From positions 1 through 64,000 of the forward strand of contig JANPMG010000084.1 of the NCBI GenBank assembly GCA_031422675.1: 64,000 nucleotides of DNA. The letters run 5' to 3'. Within the stretch, counting starts at the first letter, position 1. Every line of letters starts with the position of its first letter. The notes under the pieces are model-generated. The model was given only the letters and a program-made list of their open reading frames with translations. It was not told the DNA's origin and did not search any database. Of the stretch, positions 1 to 8,742 are shown piece by piece. The translations under genes and the position numbers were made by a program. Origin of the DNA: JAENVU01 sp031422675. Its GTDB lineage: Bacteria > Actinomycetota > Acidimicrobiia > IMCC26256 > JAENVU01.

Positions 1-1968
1 AAACATTTCGTCGCCAACGACTCCGAATTCGAGCGCATGACCATCAGCTCGGACGTGGACGAAGCGGCGCTGCGCGAGCTCTACCTCGTCCCGTTCGAGG
101 CGGCGGTGAAAGAAGCCGGTGCGTGGGGAATCATGAGCGCGTACAACAAGCTCAACGGCACCTATTGCAGTGAGCACGAGTGGTTGCTGACCACCGTGTT
201 GCGTGACGAGTGGGGATTCGACGGGTTCGTGATCTCGGATTGGTTCGGCACCCACAGCACCGCGCCGGCGGCGAACGCCGGGCTCGATCTCGAGATGCCG
301 GGGCCACCGCAGTGGTTCGGGAAGGCGCTCGCAGACGCAGTCACCAACGGTGAAGTCCCGAGCGAGACGTTGGACACGATGGTGGAACGGCTCCGCACCC
401 TCGCGCAACGCACCGGTGCCGCCGACGGTCTCGGCAACGGTCCGCCCGCCAGCCTCGACGACCCGCGCCACCGCGCCCTGATCCGTGAGGTCGAGGCCGC
501 GAGCTTCGTCCTCCTCCGCAACAACGGCGTGCTGCCCCTCGACCGGTCGGCACTGAACTCGGTGGCACTGATCGGCACCGCTGCGGACACCGCCTGGATC
601 ATGGGTGGCGGCAGTGCCGCGCTCGATTCGCATCCGCCGGTCACGCCGCGTGCAGGACTCATCGCGGCGCTGGACGGCACAACGACGGTCACGTTCGCGC
701 GCGGACCCGCGGCCACGGACACGATCCCAATCCTCGATCAGTCGGCCCTCGCCGATCGCATTGCGATGGACGTCTTCGCATCCGCCGACTGCAGCGGCGA
801 ACCCGTCCTCCAGGCATCGTTGCGGACCGGGCGCGCCATGTGGCTCGGTGATATCCACGATCGCATCAACGCCCGTGAGTTCTCGGCCCGGCTCACCGGC
901 ACCGTGCGGGTCACCGAGGCCGGTGAGTGGACCTTCGGGCTCACCACCACCGGCGCGTGCCGAGTCACGCTCGATGGCGAGGTTCTCCTGGACGCGTGGA
1001 CCGACCGCGAACCCGGGGCGTCGTTCTTCGGGTTCGGCAGCAAGGAGATCCGCGGCGTCCGCACGCTCGCCGGCGGACACGACTACTCACTCGAAATCGA
1101 GTTCTCGGGCGGTTCGCCGGCCAAGGTCAGCGGGTTCGAGCTCGGCGCAGTCCCGCCCACGCCCGCCACCGCGCTCACCGACGCCGCCGACGCCGCCCGC
1201 AACGCAGATGTCGCCATCGTGGTGGTCGGCACCGGACCCACCCTCGACACCGAGGGCAAGGACCGGGATTCGATGCACCTGCCGGGCGAGCAGGACGCGC
1301 TCGTGCACGCGGTGGTGGCCGCCAATCCGCGCACGATCGTCGTCGTGAATGCAGGCTCTCCCGTCACCATGGACTGGGCCGCCGAGCCCGCCGCGATCCT
1401 CCAGTGTTGGTTGCCGGGCGAGGAGTGGGGCAACGCCCTCGCCGACGTGCTCCTCGGCGACTGCGAACCGGGTGGCCGTCTGCCCACCACGTTCCCGGTA
1501 CGAGTGGAGGACGCGCCGGCCCACGCCACCTACCCCGGCACGGATGGTCACGTCACGTACGCCGACGGCCTGCTCATGGGTTACCGCGGCTACGACCGGT
1601 CCGGCACGGAGCCCCGCTTCTGCTTCGGACACGGGCTCGCCTACACCACCTTCGAGTACGGACCGATCACGGTGGACGGGCGCACCGTGCGGGTGGACAT
1701 CACCAACACCGGCGCGCGCACCGGGGCCGAGGTCGTGCAGCTGTACCTGCACGACCCGGCGGCACCGCCCACCCGACCCGAGCAGGAACTCCGCCGGTTC
1801 GCCAAGGTGTCGATCGCACCCGGGGTCACCGAGACCGTTTCGTTCGATCTCGACGACCGATGCTTCTCCGCATGGTCCGACGGCTGGGTCGTCGGCCGCG
1901 GTCCGTTCGAGGTGCGCATCGGCCGATCCTCACGGGACATCCGCGCCACGGGCACGATCACGCCTTGA
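1..1968 (+). CDS. GH3 family beta-glucosidase with PA14 insertion, 5' end outside the window
   Basis: The reading frame is open from the first base, so the N-terminal part of the barrel domain is missing; 655 residues are visible. The opening residues KHFVAND match the GH3 substrate-binding KHF motif. GFVISDW carries the expected catalytic Asp (about visible residue 80). The GH3 C-terminal sandwich follows and is interrupted at about residues 255-375 by a PA14-like beta domain, an arrangement known from beta-glucosidases where PA14 shapes the substrate pocket. A fibronectin-III-like domain (roughly 545-655) closes the protein. It should hydrolyse terminal beta-linked glucose or related sugars from oligosaccharides. 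No signal peptide can be judged because the start is absent. The stop codon lies in a short tandem repeat. Confidence 0.9.
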   Translation, partial: KHFVANDSEFERMTISSDVDEAALRELYLVPFEAAVKEAGAWGIMSAYNKLNGTYCSEHEWLLTTVLRDEWGFDGFVISDWFGTHSTAPAANAGLDLEMPGPPQWFGKALADAVTNGEVPSETLDTMVERLRTLAQRTGAADGLGNGPPASLDDPRHRALIREVEAASFVLLRNNGVLPLDRSALNSVALIGTAADTAWIMGGGSAALDSHPPVTPRAGLIAALDGTTTVTFARGPAATDTIPILDQSALADRIAMDVFASADCSGEPVLQASLRTGRAMWLGDIHDRINAREFSARLTGTVRVTEAGEWTFGLTTTGACRVTLDGEVLLDAWTDREPGASFFGFGSKEIRGVRTLAGGHDYSLEIEFSGGSPAKVSGFELGAVPPTPATALTDAADAARNADVAIVVVGTGPTLDTEGKDRDSMHLPGEQDALVHAVVAANPRTIVVVNAGSPVTMDWAAEPAAILQCWLPGEEWGNALADVLLGDCEPGGRLPTTFPVRVEDAPAHATYPGTDGHVTYADGLLMGYRGYDRSGTEPRFCFGHGLAYTTFEYGPITVDGRTVRVDITNTGARTGAEVVQLYLHDPAAPPTRPEQELRRFAKVSIAPGVTETVSFDLDDRCFSAWSDGWVVGRGPFEVRIGRSSRDIRATGTITP

Positions 1969-2012
1969 GTCTTCGGGCACTCCCTGAGTCTTCGGGCACA
2001 CCCTGAGTCGTC
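1966..2012. repeat. 19-bp tandem repeat that begins with the GH3 stop codon
   Basis: Two copies of a 19-bp unit (TGAGTCTTCGGGCAC followed by TCCC or ACCC) occupy 1966-1984 and 1985-2003, and a partial third copy starts at 2004. The first TGA is the stop codon of the GH3 gene. Each unit repeats the stop triplet. Confidence 0.85.
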
Positions 2013-2059
2013 GCCGGTCGTCCGCCTACGATGCGGATCCGTCCACGAAGGAGTCGCCC

Positions 2060-2296
2060 ATGCCCGTCACCGCGTACTTGTTCATCGAGACCGAGGGCGG
2101 CAAGACCGCCGGCGTCGTCACCGCGATCCGGAAGTTGGACGGCATCATCAGCGCCGACGCGATCACCGGCCCGTCGGACGTGATCGTGCGGCTCGAGACC
2201 AGCGACATCGATTCGCTGGGCAAGATGGTCGTTTCGCAGATCCAGGCGGTCGACGGCATCACCCGCACCCAGACGTGCCCGGTGGTCAACCTCTGA
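2060..2296 (+). CDS. Stand-alone Lrp/AsnC ligand-binding (RAM) domain protein
   Basis: This 78-residue protein has the alternating beta-alpha pattern of the AsnC ligand-binding (RAM) domain and no helix-turn-helix: YLFIETEGGK, a helix with AIRKLDGI, then GPSDVIVRLET and a terminal strand. Such half-size Lrp proteins form oligomers and bind amino acids or modulate full-length partners; here neither ligand nor partner is known. The ATG at 2060 follows AAGGAGTCGCCC, a good ribosome-binding site. The last 11 bases overlap the convergent D-Ala-D-Ala ligase gene. Confidence 0.85.
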   Translation: MPVTAYLFIETEGGKTAGVVTAIRKLDGIISADAITGPSDVIVRLETSDIDSLGKMVVSQIQAVDGITRTQTCPVVNL

Positions 2297-3401
2297 CGGA
2301 CTCGTCCCGCTGGCGGCCGGCCCGGGCGGCCCGCCGGGCGTGGCGTTCGACGGCCAACTCGATGAGCCGGTCGAGGAGCGCCGGGTAGGGCACACCGCTG
2401 GCGGCCCAGAGGCGCGGATACATCGAGATCGGCGTGAACCCCGGGATGGTGTTCACCTCGTTGACCAGGAACCCGCGTCCGCCCTCGTCGTAGAAACAAT
2501 CGACGCGCGCCATGCCGTCGCAGCGACCGGCCGCGAACGCGCGTACGGCCAGGGCTCGAACCTCGTCGGCGGCGGCGTCCGACAGTGCCGCCGGCGCGAT
2601 CAGCTGCGCCGCATCGTCCTCGTACTTGTCGGCGTAGGAATAGAACTCGGCAGCCGGAATCACTTCGCCCGGCACGGACGCCTGGGGGTCGAGGGATCCG
2701 AGCACCCCGACCTCGATCTCGCGCCCGACGATCTGTTCCTCGGCCAGGATCTCCTCGTCGTAGGAAAGGGCGAGTTCGATCGCGGCGTCGAGTTCCGCGG
2801 CGTTGTGAGCCTTACTCACCCCGACCGACGACCCCATGTTCGCGGGCTTCACGAAGCACGGCAGTCCGAGTTCGTTCATCACCCGCGCGCGAAACGCGGC
2901 CCGGTCCTCACCGTCTCGGAACTCGAGGTACGCGGCCTGGGGAATCCCGGCCGCCGCAAACATCTGCTTCATCGCGCCCTTGTGCATGCCGACGGCGGAT
3001 CCGAGCACGCCCGAGCCGACGTAGGGCAGATCGGCGAGTTCGAGGAGCCCCTGCACGGTGCCGTCCTCACCGAACGGACCGTGCAACAGCGGGAGGACCA
3101 CGTCAATGTCGAGCCCCCGCCGGCCCGAGCTGGCCACCACTTCGCCGAGCGCCACCAACTCCGGGCCATCGGTCGGGAACGCACTCGGCAGGCCGGCCGA
3201 CCCCGCGGCGAGGAGCGCGCCCGCTGCGTCGGCGGCATGCCATTGCCCGTCGGTCGTGATCGCCACCGGCACCACCTCGTAGCGCGCCGGATCGAGCGCC
3301 TTCGCCACTGCGACCGCGGTCGCCCGGGAGACATCGTGCTCCGCGGATCGCCCACCGAAGATCAACATGACGCGCCTGCGCCCGCCCGGAGTTGTGCTCA
3401 T
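2286..3401 (-). CDS. ddl: D-alanine--D-alanine ligase
   Basis: This ATP-grasp enzyme of 371 residues joins two D-alanines to make the dipeptide end of the peptidoglycan precursor in the cytoplasm. The N-terminal MLIFGGRSAEHDVS is the Ddl substrate-domain signature, CFVKPANMGSSVGVSKA is the ATP-grasp loop, and FLVNEVNTIPGFTPISMYP near the C-terminus holds metal and substrate ligands. The length is normal for the family. The ATG overlaps the stop of the upstream membrane-protein gene by four bases (ATGA), so it is the last gene of a four-gene operon starting at 5802. The last 19 residues are Arg-rich and probably disordered. Confidence 0.95.
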   Translation of the reverse strand: MSTTPGGRRRVMLIFGGRSAEHDVSRATAVAVAKALDPARYEVVPVAITTDGQWHAADAAGALLAAGSAGLPSAFPTDGPELVALGEVVASSGRRGLDIDVVLPLLHGPFGEDGTVQGLLELADLPYVGSGVLGSAVGMHKGAMKQMFAAAGIPQAAYLEFRDGEDRAAFRARVMNELGLPCFVKPANMGSSVGVSKAHNAAELDAAIELALSYDEEILAEEQIVGREIEVGVLGSLDPQASVPGEVIPAAEFYSYADKYEDDAAQLIAPAALSDAAADEVRALAVRAFAAGRCDGMARVDCFYDEGGRGFLVNEVNTIPGFTPISMYPRLWAASGVPYPALLDRLIELAVERHARRAARAGRQRDESVRG

Positions 3402-3766
3402 CCCCCCACCTGCAGCACGGAGCGAATACCGAGACCCATGATGAACAGGCCGCCGAGGCCGTACAGCAACTCGAGCCGGCCGCGCATCTGCGCTCGGTAC
3501 TGGTAGAGCAACCCGACCGTGATGAAGATCACGAACCCATAGAACATGTGGAAGCGCGGCGCCTGGTAGTCCTTGCTGGCCACCATGCCCACGCCGATCA
3601 CGATCTGGATCAGCACCGTCACTTCGGCGATCGCGGTCGCAACCCAGACCGGCCGACCGCGCAACGAGTGCAGGCGCCAGGCGGCGAGGCAGTAGAGACC
3701 GGCCAATCCGTTCACCACGATCGACACGTAGCCCCAGACCTGGTGAATATCGAAGACGATCTCCAT
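3398..3766 (-). CDS. Small four-helix integral membrane protein
   Basis: A 122-residue protein with four predicted membrane segments at roughly residues 8-28, 38-60, 73-90 and 100-118, separated by short charged loops such as RLHSLRGRP and YQYRAQMRGR. I do not recognise a named family. It sits 6 bp after the acyl-CoA synthetase gene and overlaps the ddl start by four bases, so it is co-translated with both. The context (lipid activation upstream, peptidoglycan precursor downstream) suggests an envelope role, but that is inference from position only. Confidence 0.75.
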   Translation of the reverse strand: MEIVFDIHQVWGYVSIVVNGLAGLYCLAAWRLHSLRGRPVWVATAIAEVTVLIQIVIGVGMVASKDYQAPRFHMFYGFVIFITVGLLYQYRAQMRGRLELLYGLGGLFIMGLGIRSVLQVGG

Positions 3767-3772
3767 GCCGAT

Positions 3773-5488
3773 CTAGAGCACCGCGTCGTCCGCCGCGCCC
3801 TCGGCGAACGCGGAGGCCGACGCGTCACCGCGCAGGAGCTGCTTCAGGATCTTGCCGGCGGGGTTGCGCGGCAACGGCGCATCACGGAACTCCACGTACT
3901 CCGGCACCTTGAACGACGCGAGATGCTCGCCACAGTGCGCGCGGATGTCCTCGACGCTCGCCGCGGAGCCGGCGCGCAGCTGGACCACGGCCTTCACTTC
4001 CTCGCCCAACGTGCGGTGCGGGACACCCACCAACGCCGCGTCCAACACGTCGGGGTGCTCGAACAGCACGTTCTCGACCTCGACGCAGTAGATGTTCTCG
4101 CCGGCGCGGATGATCATGTCCTTGGCGCGGTCCACCAGATAGACGAATCCCTCGTCGTCGATGCGAGCGATGTCGCCCGTGCGGAACCAACCACCCGGCA
4201 GGAACACCGACTCGTTCGCGTCCGGGCGGTTCCAGTAGCCACGCATCATGATCGTGGGGCCGCGCAATGCCAGCTCACCCGTCGAACCGGCGGGCGCATC
4301 GTCACCGTCGGCGGTGATCACCTTGGCCTCCACCGTGGGGACCGGCTTGCCCACCGAGTCCGGCCGGGCGAAGTAGTCGTCACCCGAGATGGCAGTGGCC
4401 ACCGACGCGCTCTCGGTCAGCCCGTACGCGGTCGACAGCGAGTCCCGCACCTGCGGGAAGCAGACCTTGATCCGCTCCACGAGTTCGGGCGCGGCCGGCG
4501 CGCCGCCGTACCCGATGCGCGTGACCGAGGACATGTCGTAGCGGGCAAAGTTCTCGGCCTCGACGATGCGCCACATCACCGTAGGAACCCCGCCCATCGA
4601 GCTGACCTTCTCGCGTTCGATCGTGGCCATCGCATGATCCGCGTTGAACGCGCCCGGCGGCATCAAGACGAGCTTCGATCCGCCGGCGTAAGCCACGATC
4701 ATCGTGGAACACGTCCCGGTCACGTGGAACAGGGGCACCACGAGGAGCGCGGCAGCTTGGTGTTCGGACCGCTTCTCGCCCTTGCCCATCGCCGCCGATG
4801 CCGCACTCGCGAGCGCCAGGTTCATCAGGTTGGCGAGCGCCTGACGGTGGGTAATCGTGGCGCCCTTGGGCTTGCCGGTGGTTCCCGAGGTGTAGAGGAT
4901 CGCCAAGATGTCGTCCTCGGCGACGGCAACATCGAGCAGCGTGCCCGGATCCGCCGGCTCGAACAGTTCCGACGCCGGCCGCGCCCTGCCGTCGGGCGCG
5001 TCGAGGTCGAGCACGAAGACGTGCTCGAGCGTGGGAATGGATTCGACGATGTCTCGCACGATCGCCCAGCGCTTCTGGTCGCAGATCAGCACCTTCGAGC
5101 CGGAATCTCGCAGTGCGAAATCGAGTTCCTCGCCCTTCCACCATGCGTTGAGCGGCACCGCCGCCGCGCCCATGCTCGCGCACGCCCAGAACAACACCAC
5201 CCACTCGATCGTGTTCGCGGTCAGCAGCGCGACCCGATCGCCATTCTCCACTCCGAGCGCATTCAGGGTGACGCTCGCCTGGCGCGCGAGCGCGTTGTGT
5301 TCCCCGAACGTGAGCCGACGATCGCCCTGCACCAACCAGTCCACGTCCGCGCGCGCGTCGCCGAACGCGAGGATGTCCCGCATCGAACCGAACCGCTGCT
5401 TGTAGACCTGGAGATCGGAGCCGAGGACGTCCTCGACCACGATCTCGTACTGGCCGCCGGGACCGACGAGCTCCGCCAGACTCGTCAT
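3773..5488 (-). CDS. Long-chain acyl-CoA synthetase / AMP-dependent ligase
   Basis: This 571-residue adenylate-forming enzyme activates a carboxylic acid, most likely a fatty acid, with ATP and CoA. Motifs in order: ILYTSGTTGKPKG (P-loop, about residue 200), YGLTES (about 350), GWFRTGDIARIDDEG and DRAKDMIIRAGENIY (hinge and acyl-binding region, about 430-460), and PRNPAGKILK with the C-terminal catalytic Lys. I chose the ATG at 5488 because it overlaps the upstream ABM stop as ATGA; the frame stays open further upstream but that part belongs to the ABM gene read in another frame. The exact acid substrate cannot be told. Confidence 0.93.
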   Translation of the reverse strand: MTSLAELVGPGGQYEIVVEDVLGSDLQVYKQRFGSMRDILAFGDARADVDWLVQGDRRLTFGEHNALARQASVTLNALGVENGDRVALLTANTIEWVVLFWACASMGAAAVPLNAWWKGEELDFALRDSGSKVLICDQKRWAIVRDIVESIPTLEHVFVLDLDAPDGRARPASELFEPADPGTLLDVAVAEDDILAILYTSGTTGKPKGATITHRQALANLMNLALASAASAAMGKGEKRSEHQAAALLVVPLFHVTGTCSTMIVAYAGGSKLVLMPPGAFNADHAMATIEREKVSSMGGVPTVMWRIVEAENFARYDMSSVTRIGYGGAPAAPELVERIKVCFPQVRDSLSTAYGLTESASVATAISGDDYFARPDSVGKPVPTVEAKVITADGDDAPAGSTGELALRGPTIMMRGYWNRPDANESVFLPGGWFRTGDIARIDDEGFVYLVDRAKDMIIRAGENIYCVEVENVLFEHPDVLDAALVGVPHRTLGEEVKAVVQLRAGSAASVEDIRAHCGEHLASFKVPEYVEFRDAPLPRNPAGKILKQLLRGDASASAFAEGAADDAVL

Positions 5489-5802
5489 GAAGCGGGCGCG
5501 TCCTCGTGCTGGACCACATCGAACTGCCACAACTCGGCGCCGGTACTCACCGGACCCTCGCCGGTGTGCTGCTTGTGTCCGTGCTGGAAGGACGCGCTGC
5601 TCATCCAGGCTTGGAAGTCCTCTTCGGAACGCCACCGCGTGTAGACGAGGAAGGTGTCCTTGTCGTCGCTCGGGCGCAGCAGCTCGAACATCTCGAAGCC
5701 GGGCATGCCGCTCACTTCACCGGCGCGCGCTGCGAAGCGTTCCACGAGCTGATCCGCTCGTTCCTTCGGCACCGTGATGGCATTGATCTTGACCACACTC
5801 AT
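5485..5802 (-). CDS. Antibiotic biosynthesis monooxygenase (ABM) domain protein
   Basis: A 105-residue single-domain protein with the dimeric ferredoxin-like ABM fold: an N-terminal strand VKINAITVP, a helix with ADQLVERFAAR, then GMPGFEMFELLRP, TFLVYTRWRSEEDFQAWM and a C-terminal strand. The family contains cofactor-free monooxygenases and haem-degrading IsdG-type enzymes. I chose the ATG at 5802 because GGAGG lies 11 bases upstream; an in-frame TTG at 5826 is less likely. It starts the operon that runs to ddl, and its stop overlaps the acyl-CoA synthetase start. Confidence 0.85.
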   Translation of the reverse strand: MSVVKINAITVPKERADQLVERFAARAGEVSGMPGFEMFELLRPSDDKDTFLVYTRWRSEEDFQAWMSSASFQHGHKQHTGEGPVSTGAELWQFDVVQHEDAPAS

Positions 5803-5919
5803 GACTCGAACTACCTCCGTCGCCAACGAGGGCGTGAGGTTACCGGCGGGTACCGATCCGAGCCGATCCGTCGCTGCGGGAGTCGAGCTGCTCCCGGACC
5901 GGGTGGATGGGCGGACGGG

Positions 5920-6747
5920 TTACCCCTCGTCGCGGAGGAACCGTTCGATCTCTTGGGCGATCTCGTCGCCGGAGGGGAGATCTTCGGGGCCCGTCGCCTC
6001 TTCGAGCTGGCGGACCAGTGCAGCAACATCGGGCCGCTCGGACAATCCCGACTCCACCTGCTCGTTGTAGGACTCGGTCTGCTCGTCGAGGCCGCGCAGA
6101 TCCACGGTGATGCGGGTCAACTCCATCACCCGTTCCAGCAGCGCCCGGATCGCGGGCGGCGACGGCGTGGCCGCCACGTAGTGCGGAACCTGAGCCCACA
6201 GGCCGACGGTGGGAATCCCCGCCTCTCCGAGCGCCACCTGGAGCACGGTCTGGATTCCGGTGGGTCCGAGATAGTCGGTCCGGATTGCACCGGATTCCTG
6301 GGCGAGAGACCGGCTGGATGCCGTCGCCAGTACCGAGATCGGCCGCCGATGTGAAACCGGCGACGGCATGCCGCCGAGGCTGACCGCGTCCCGAACCCCC
6401 ACCGCGGTGGCGAACTCCACGATCTCCCGGGTCACGTCCCGCCACCGGACCGACGGCTCCGGACCCGTGACCATCAGCACGTCACGACCCGCGACCCCGG
6501 CGACGAGGTCGATCGACGGCCAGTGCACGCGGCGCGTCTCGCCGTCGACGAGGCTCACCGTCGGCCGGGTCTGTTGCAGGTCCAGGTACTCGGCGAGATC
6601 GAAATGCGCGCACGTGCGCGCGCTCTGGAGTTGCTCGGCGAGCACTGCGGCCGCGCCGGCGCCGGCGAGACCACCGTCGACCCAGCCGGTGAACGACATC
6701 ACCATCAACGGGTCCCGCAACTCGGGCGTCTGCACGATCTCCAGCAC
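5920..6747 (-). CDS. PAC2 family protein
   Basis: The 275-residue protein carries the PAC2 fold named after a proteasome assembly chaperone: an N-terminal region ending in FTGWVDGGLAGAGAA, VLMVTGPEPSVRW in the middle, and a GMPSPVSHRRP region. Actinobacteria that carry proteasomes often encode such proteins, but no proteasome gene is visible here, so the role is open. The C-terminal 60 residues are acidic and helical (PSGDEIAQEIERF). The start is GTG at 6747, back-to-back with the LLM gene at 6788. A weak 6-bp hairpin (5877-5896) follows its stop. Confidence 0.88.
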   Translation of the reverse strand: MLEIVQTPELRDPLMVMSFTGWVDGGLAGAGAAAVLAEQLQSARTCAHFDLAEYLDLQQTRPTVSLVDGETRRVHWPSIDLVAGVAGRDVLMVTGPEPSVRWRDVTREIVEFATAVGVRDAVSLGGMPSPVSHRRPISVLATASSRSLAQESGAIRTDYLGPTGIQTVLQVALGEAGIPTVGLWAQVPHYVAATPSPPAIRALLERVMELTRITVDLRGLDEQTESYNEQVESGLSERPDVAALVRQLEEATGPEDLPSGDEIAQEIERFLRDEG

Positions 6748-6787
6748 CCGGCCACACTACGGCCCGGCGCCGATAGAGTCCGATCCC

Positions 6788-7687
6788 GTGCGATTCGGAG
6801 TACATACCGGCCTTCAGAACACGAGCATCGCGGAGCTCCAGGAGCTGTGGCGACGCATCGAGGCGCACGGGTTCGAGTGGATCTCGATCTGGGATCACTT
6901 CTACAGCGCCGACAACACCGGCAATCCCCATTGTCTCGAAGCGGTGGCGTCACATGCGGCGCTCTGTGCGACGACGGAAACGGTGCGGTGCGGGAGCCTT
7001 GTCTACTCGGTGGGCTACCGCCATCCTGCGGTGTTGGCCAATGCGGCGGCCACCCTCGATCAGATCGCGGACGGCCGGGTGACGCTCGGCCTCGGCGGCG
7101 GGTGGATGGAGGCGGAGTACACGGCGTACGGGATGCCGTACCCGCCGGCCGGGATCCGGCTGCGCCAAGTGAACGAAGCCATCCAATGTGTGCGGGGTCT
7201 GCTCACCGAGGAACACACGAACTTCGACGGCGAGTTCTTCACCATGCGCGACGCGCAGTGCGAGCCGAAACCGCTTCAAGCTCGGCTGCCGATCTGGATC
7301 GGTGGCGGCGGCGAGAAAGTCACGTTGCGGATCGCAGCCGAACACGCCGACGGTTGGAACGTACCGTTCATCGCACCGGATGCGTTCGCGCACAAGGTCG
7401 GGGTCCTCGATGCCCATTGCGACGCGGTGGGGCGAGACCCGGCCACGATCGAGCGCGCCATCAACGTCGGGATCGCGATGCGACCGGGTGATCTCGAGGC
7501 CCAGTTCGGTGCGATGGCCCAGTACGTCGCGCCCGGCGTGCTGCACGGCTCGGTGGGTGAGATCGTCGATCGCGTCGGCGAGTACGGCGCGGCCGGTGCC
7601 GACTGGCTCATCCTGGCCATGCGTGCCCCCTTCGACCTCGACGGCCTGGACCAGTTCGCCACCGAGGTCCTCCCCCAACTCGCGTGA
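6788..7687 (+). CDS. LLM class (probably F420-dependent) oxidoreductase
   Basis: This 299-residue luciferase-like TIM barrel starts with the GTG of VRFGVHTGL, where the family's first strand begins; the frame is open 420 bases further upstream but only opposite the PAC2 gene. Family signatures are GFEWISIWDHFY, GSLVYSVGYRHPAVLAN, GRVTLGLGGGW and PIWIGGGGEKVTLR. Enzymes of this type transfer hydride with F420 or FMN on varied organic substrates. Which cofactor is used cannot be read with certainty; F420 is inferred from the phylum. It lies 98 bp before galT, with no visible metabolic link. Confidence 0.88.
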   Translation: MRFGVHTGLQNTSIAELQELWRRIEAHGFEWISIWDHFYSADNTGNPHCLEAVASHAALCATTETVRCGSLVYSVGYRHPAVLANAAATLDQIADGRVTLGLGGGWMEAEYTAYGMPYPPAGIRLRQVNEAIQCVRGLLTEEHTNFDGEFFTMRDAQCEPKPLQARLPIWIGGGGEKVTLRIAAEHADGWNVPFIAPDAFAHKVGVLDAHCDAVGRDPATIERAINVGIAMRPGDLEAQFGAMAQYVAPGVLHGSVGEIVDRVGEYGAAGADWLILAMRAPFDLDGLDQFATEVLPQLA

Positions 7688-7785
7688 ACCCGACGTGAGC
7701 GACGCCCCGCCGACCACGCGCTCGAACGATCCGGGCGGAGCGGGGCCCGAGCGGCCCGGCCCGCAGGGCCAAGAGCGGACGTGAC

Positions 7786-8709
7786 GTGAACCCACCCAAC
7801 CAGCACGAGCTGCGGCTCGATGCGTTGACGCGTGAGTGGGTGGCGATCGTCGGTGATCGTCAGGCCCGACCGAACCAACCACTCGACGGCTGCCCCTTCT
7901 GCGTCGGCGGCATCGAAGCGCCCGAGCCGTACCACGTGCGCGCGTTCCCCAACCGGTGGCCACCGCTCGTGCTCGGGCCTGCCGTCGACCTCACCGTTCC
8001 TCGCGACGCCGGCCCGTTCCTCACGCGGCCGCCGCGCGGCAGCGCGGAGGTCGTGCTCTACACGTCAGAACACACCGGGTCGCTGGCGAGCATCGGCGGG
8101 GCGGGCGTGCGCGCGGTCGTGGATCTGTGGGCGGACCGCACCGCGGAACTCATGGCCCGTCCCGAGATCGCGTACGTCCTGGTCTTCGAGAATCGCGGCG
8201 CCGAGGTGGGCGCGACGATCTCGCATCCCCACGGTCAGATTTACGCGTTCCCGTCAGTCCCACCGCTCCCCCGCCGCGAAGCCGACGTCGCGGTTGCGCA
8301 TGGGTGTCCGCTCTGCACGCTGGTTCCCGCCGAGGTGGATGCGAACGAACGCGTCGTGCACGACGGTGGCGATTGGATCGCGCACGTGCCGTTCGCCGCG
8401 GGCCATCCGTTCGCCACGCTGCTCGCGCCGCGCACACACGTGGAAGATCTGCCGTCGCTCGACGATGCCGGCCGGGACGGACTCGCAGCCGCGCTCGTCG
8501 ACGTGGTGGGTCGCTACGACCGCATTTACACCGAACCGCTGCCGTACCTCATGTGGATCCATCCGGGCGTCCACCTGCACGTGCACTTCGCACCGATGCA
8601 CCGCGCGCCGGGCGTCCTGCGTTACGTCGCGTCGGCCGAAGTCGGAGCCGAGATGCTGTCGAACCCGGTCGCGCCGGAAGCCGCCGCAGAACTTCTCCGC
8701 AACGCCTGA
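7786..8709 (+). CDS. galT: Galactose-1-phosphate uridylyltransferase
   Basis: The 307-residue enzyme exchanges UDP between UDP-glucose and galactose-1-phosphate in the Leloir pathway. Residues 36-39 form the zinc-binding CPFC pair. ENRGAEVGATISHPHGQ carries the catalytic HPH (His147-Pro-His149) and the conserved Gln. A second HIT-like half contains IHPGVHLHVHFAP. The start is GTG, read through by RLDALTREWVAIV, the usual family N-terminus; no strong ribosome-binding site is seen. galK lies downstream on the same strand but is separated by an opposed gene (8743-9591). Confidence 0.93.
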   Translation: MNPPNQHELRLDALTREWVAIVGDRQARPNQPLDGCPFCVGGIEAPEPYHVRAFPNRWPPLVLGPAVDLTVPRDAGPFLTRPPRGSAEVVLYTSEHTGSLASIGGAGVRAVVDLWADRTAELMARPEIAYVLVFENRGAEVGATISHPHGQIYAFPSVPPLPRREADVAVAHGCPLCTLVPAEVDANERVVHDGGDWIAHVPFAAGHPFATLLAPRTHVEDLPSLDDAGRDGLAAALVDVVGRYDRIYTEPLPYLMWIHPGVHLHVHFAPMHRAPGVLRYVASAEVGAEMLSNPVAPEAAAELLRNA

Positions 8710-8742
8710 ACGAGAACGGAAAGTGCCGGTCGAACCTCGGAC

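Noticed and set aside
3392..5644. 750-codon open frame on the plus strand
   Set aside because: It is antisense to the ddl operon, has no domain and consists of Arg/His/Asp-rich text typical of high-GC shadow frames.
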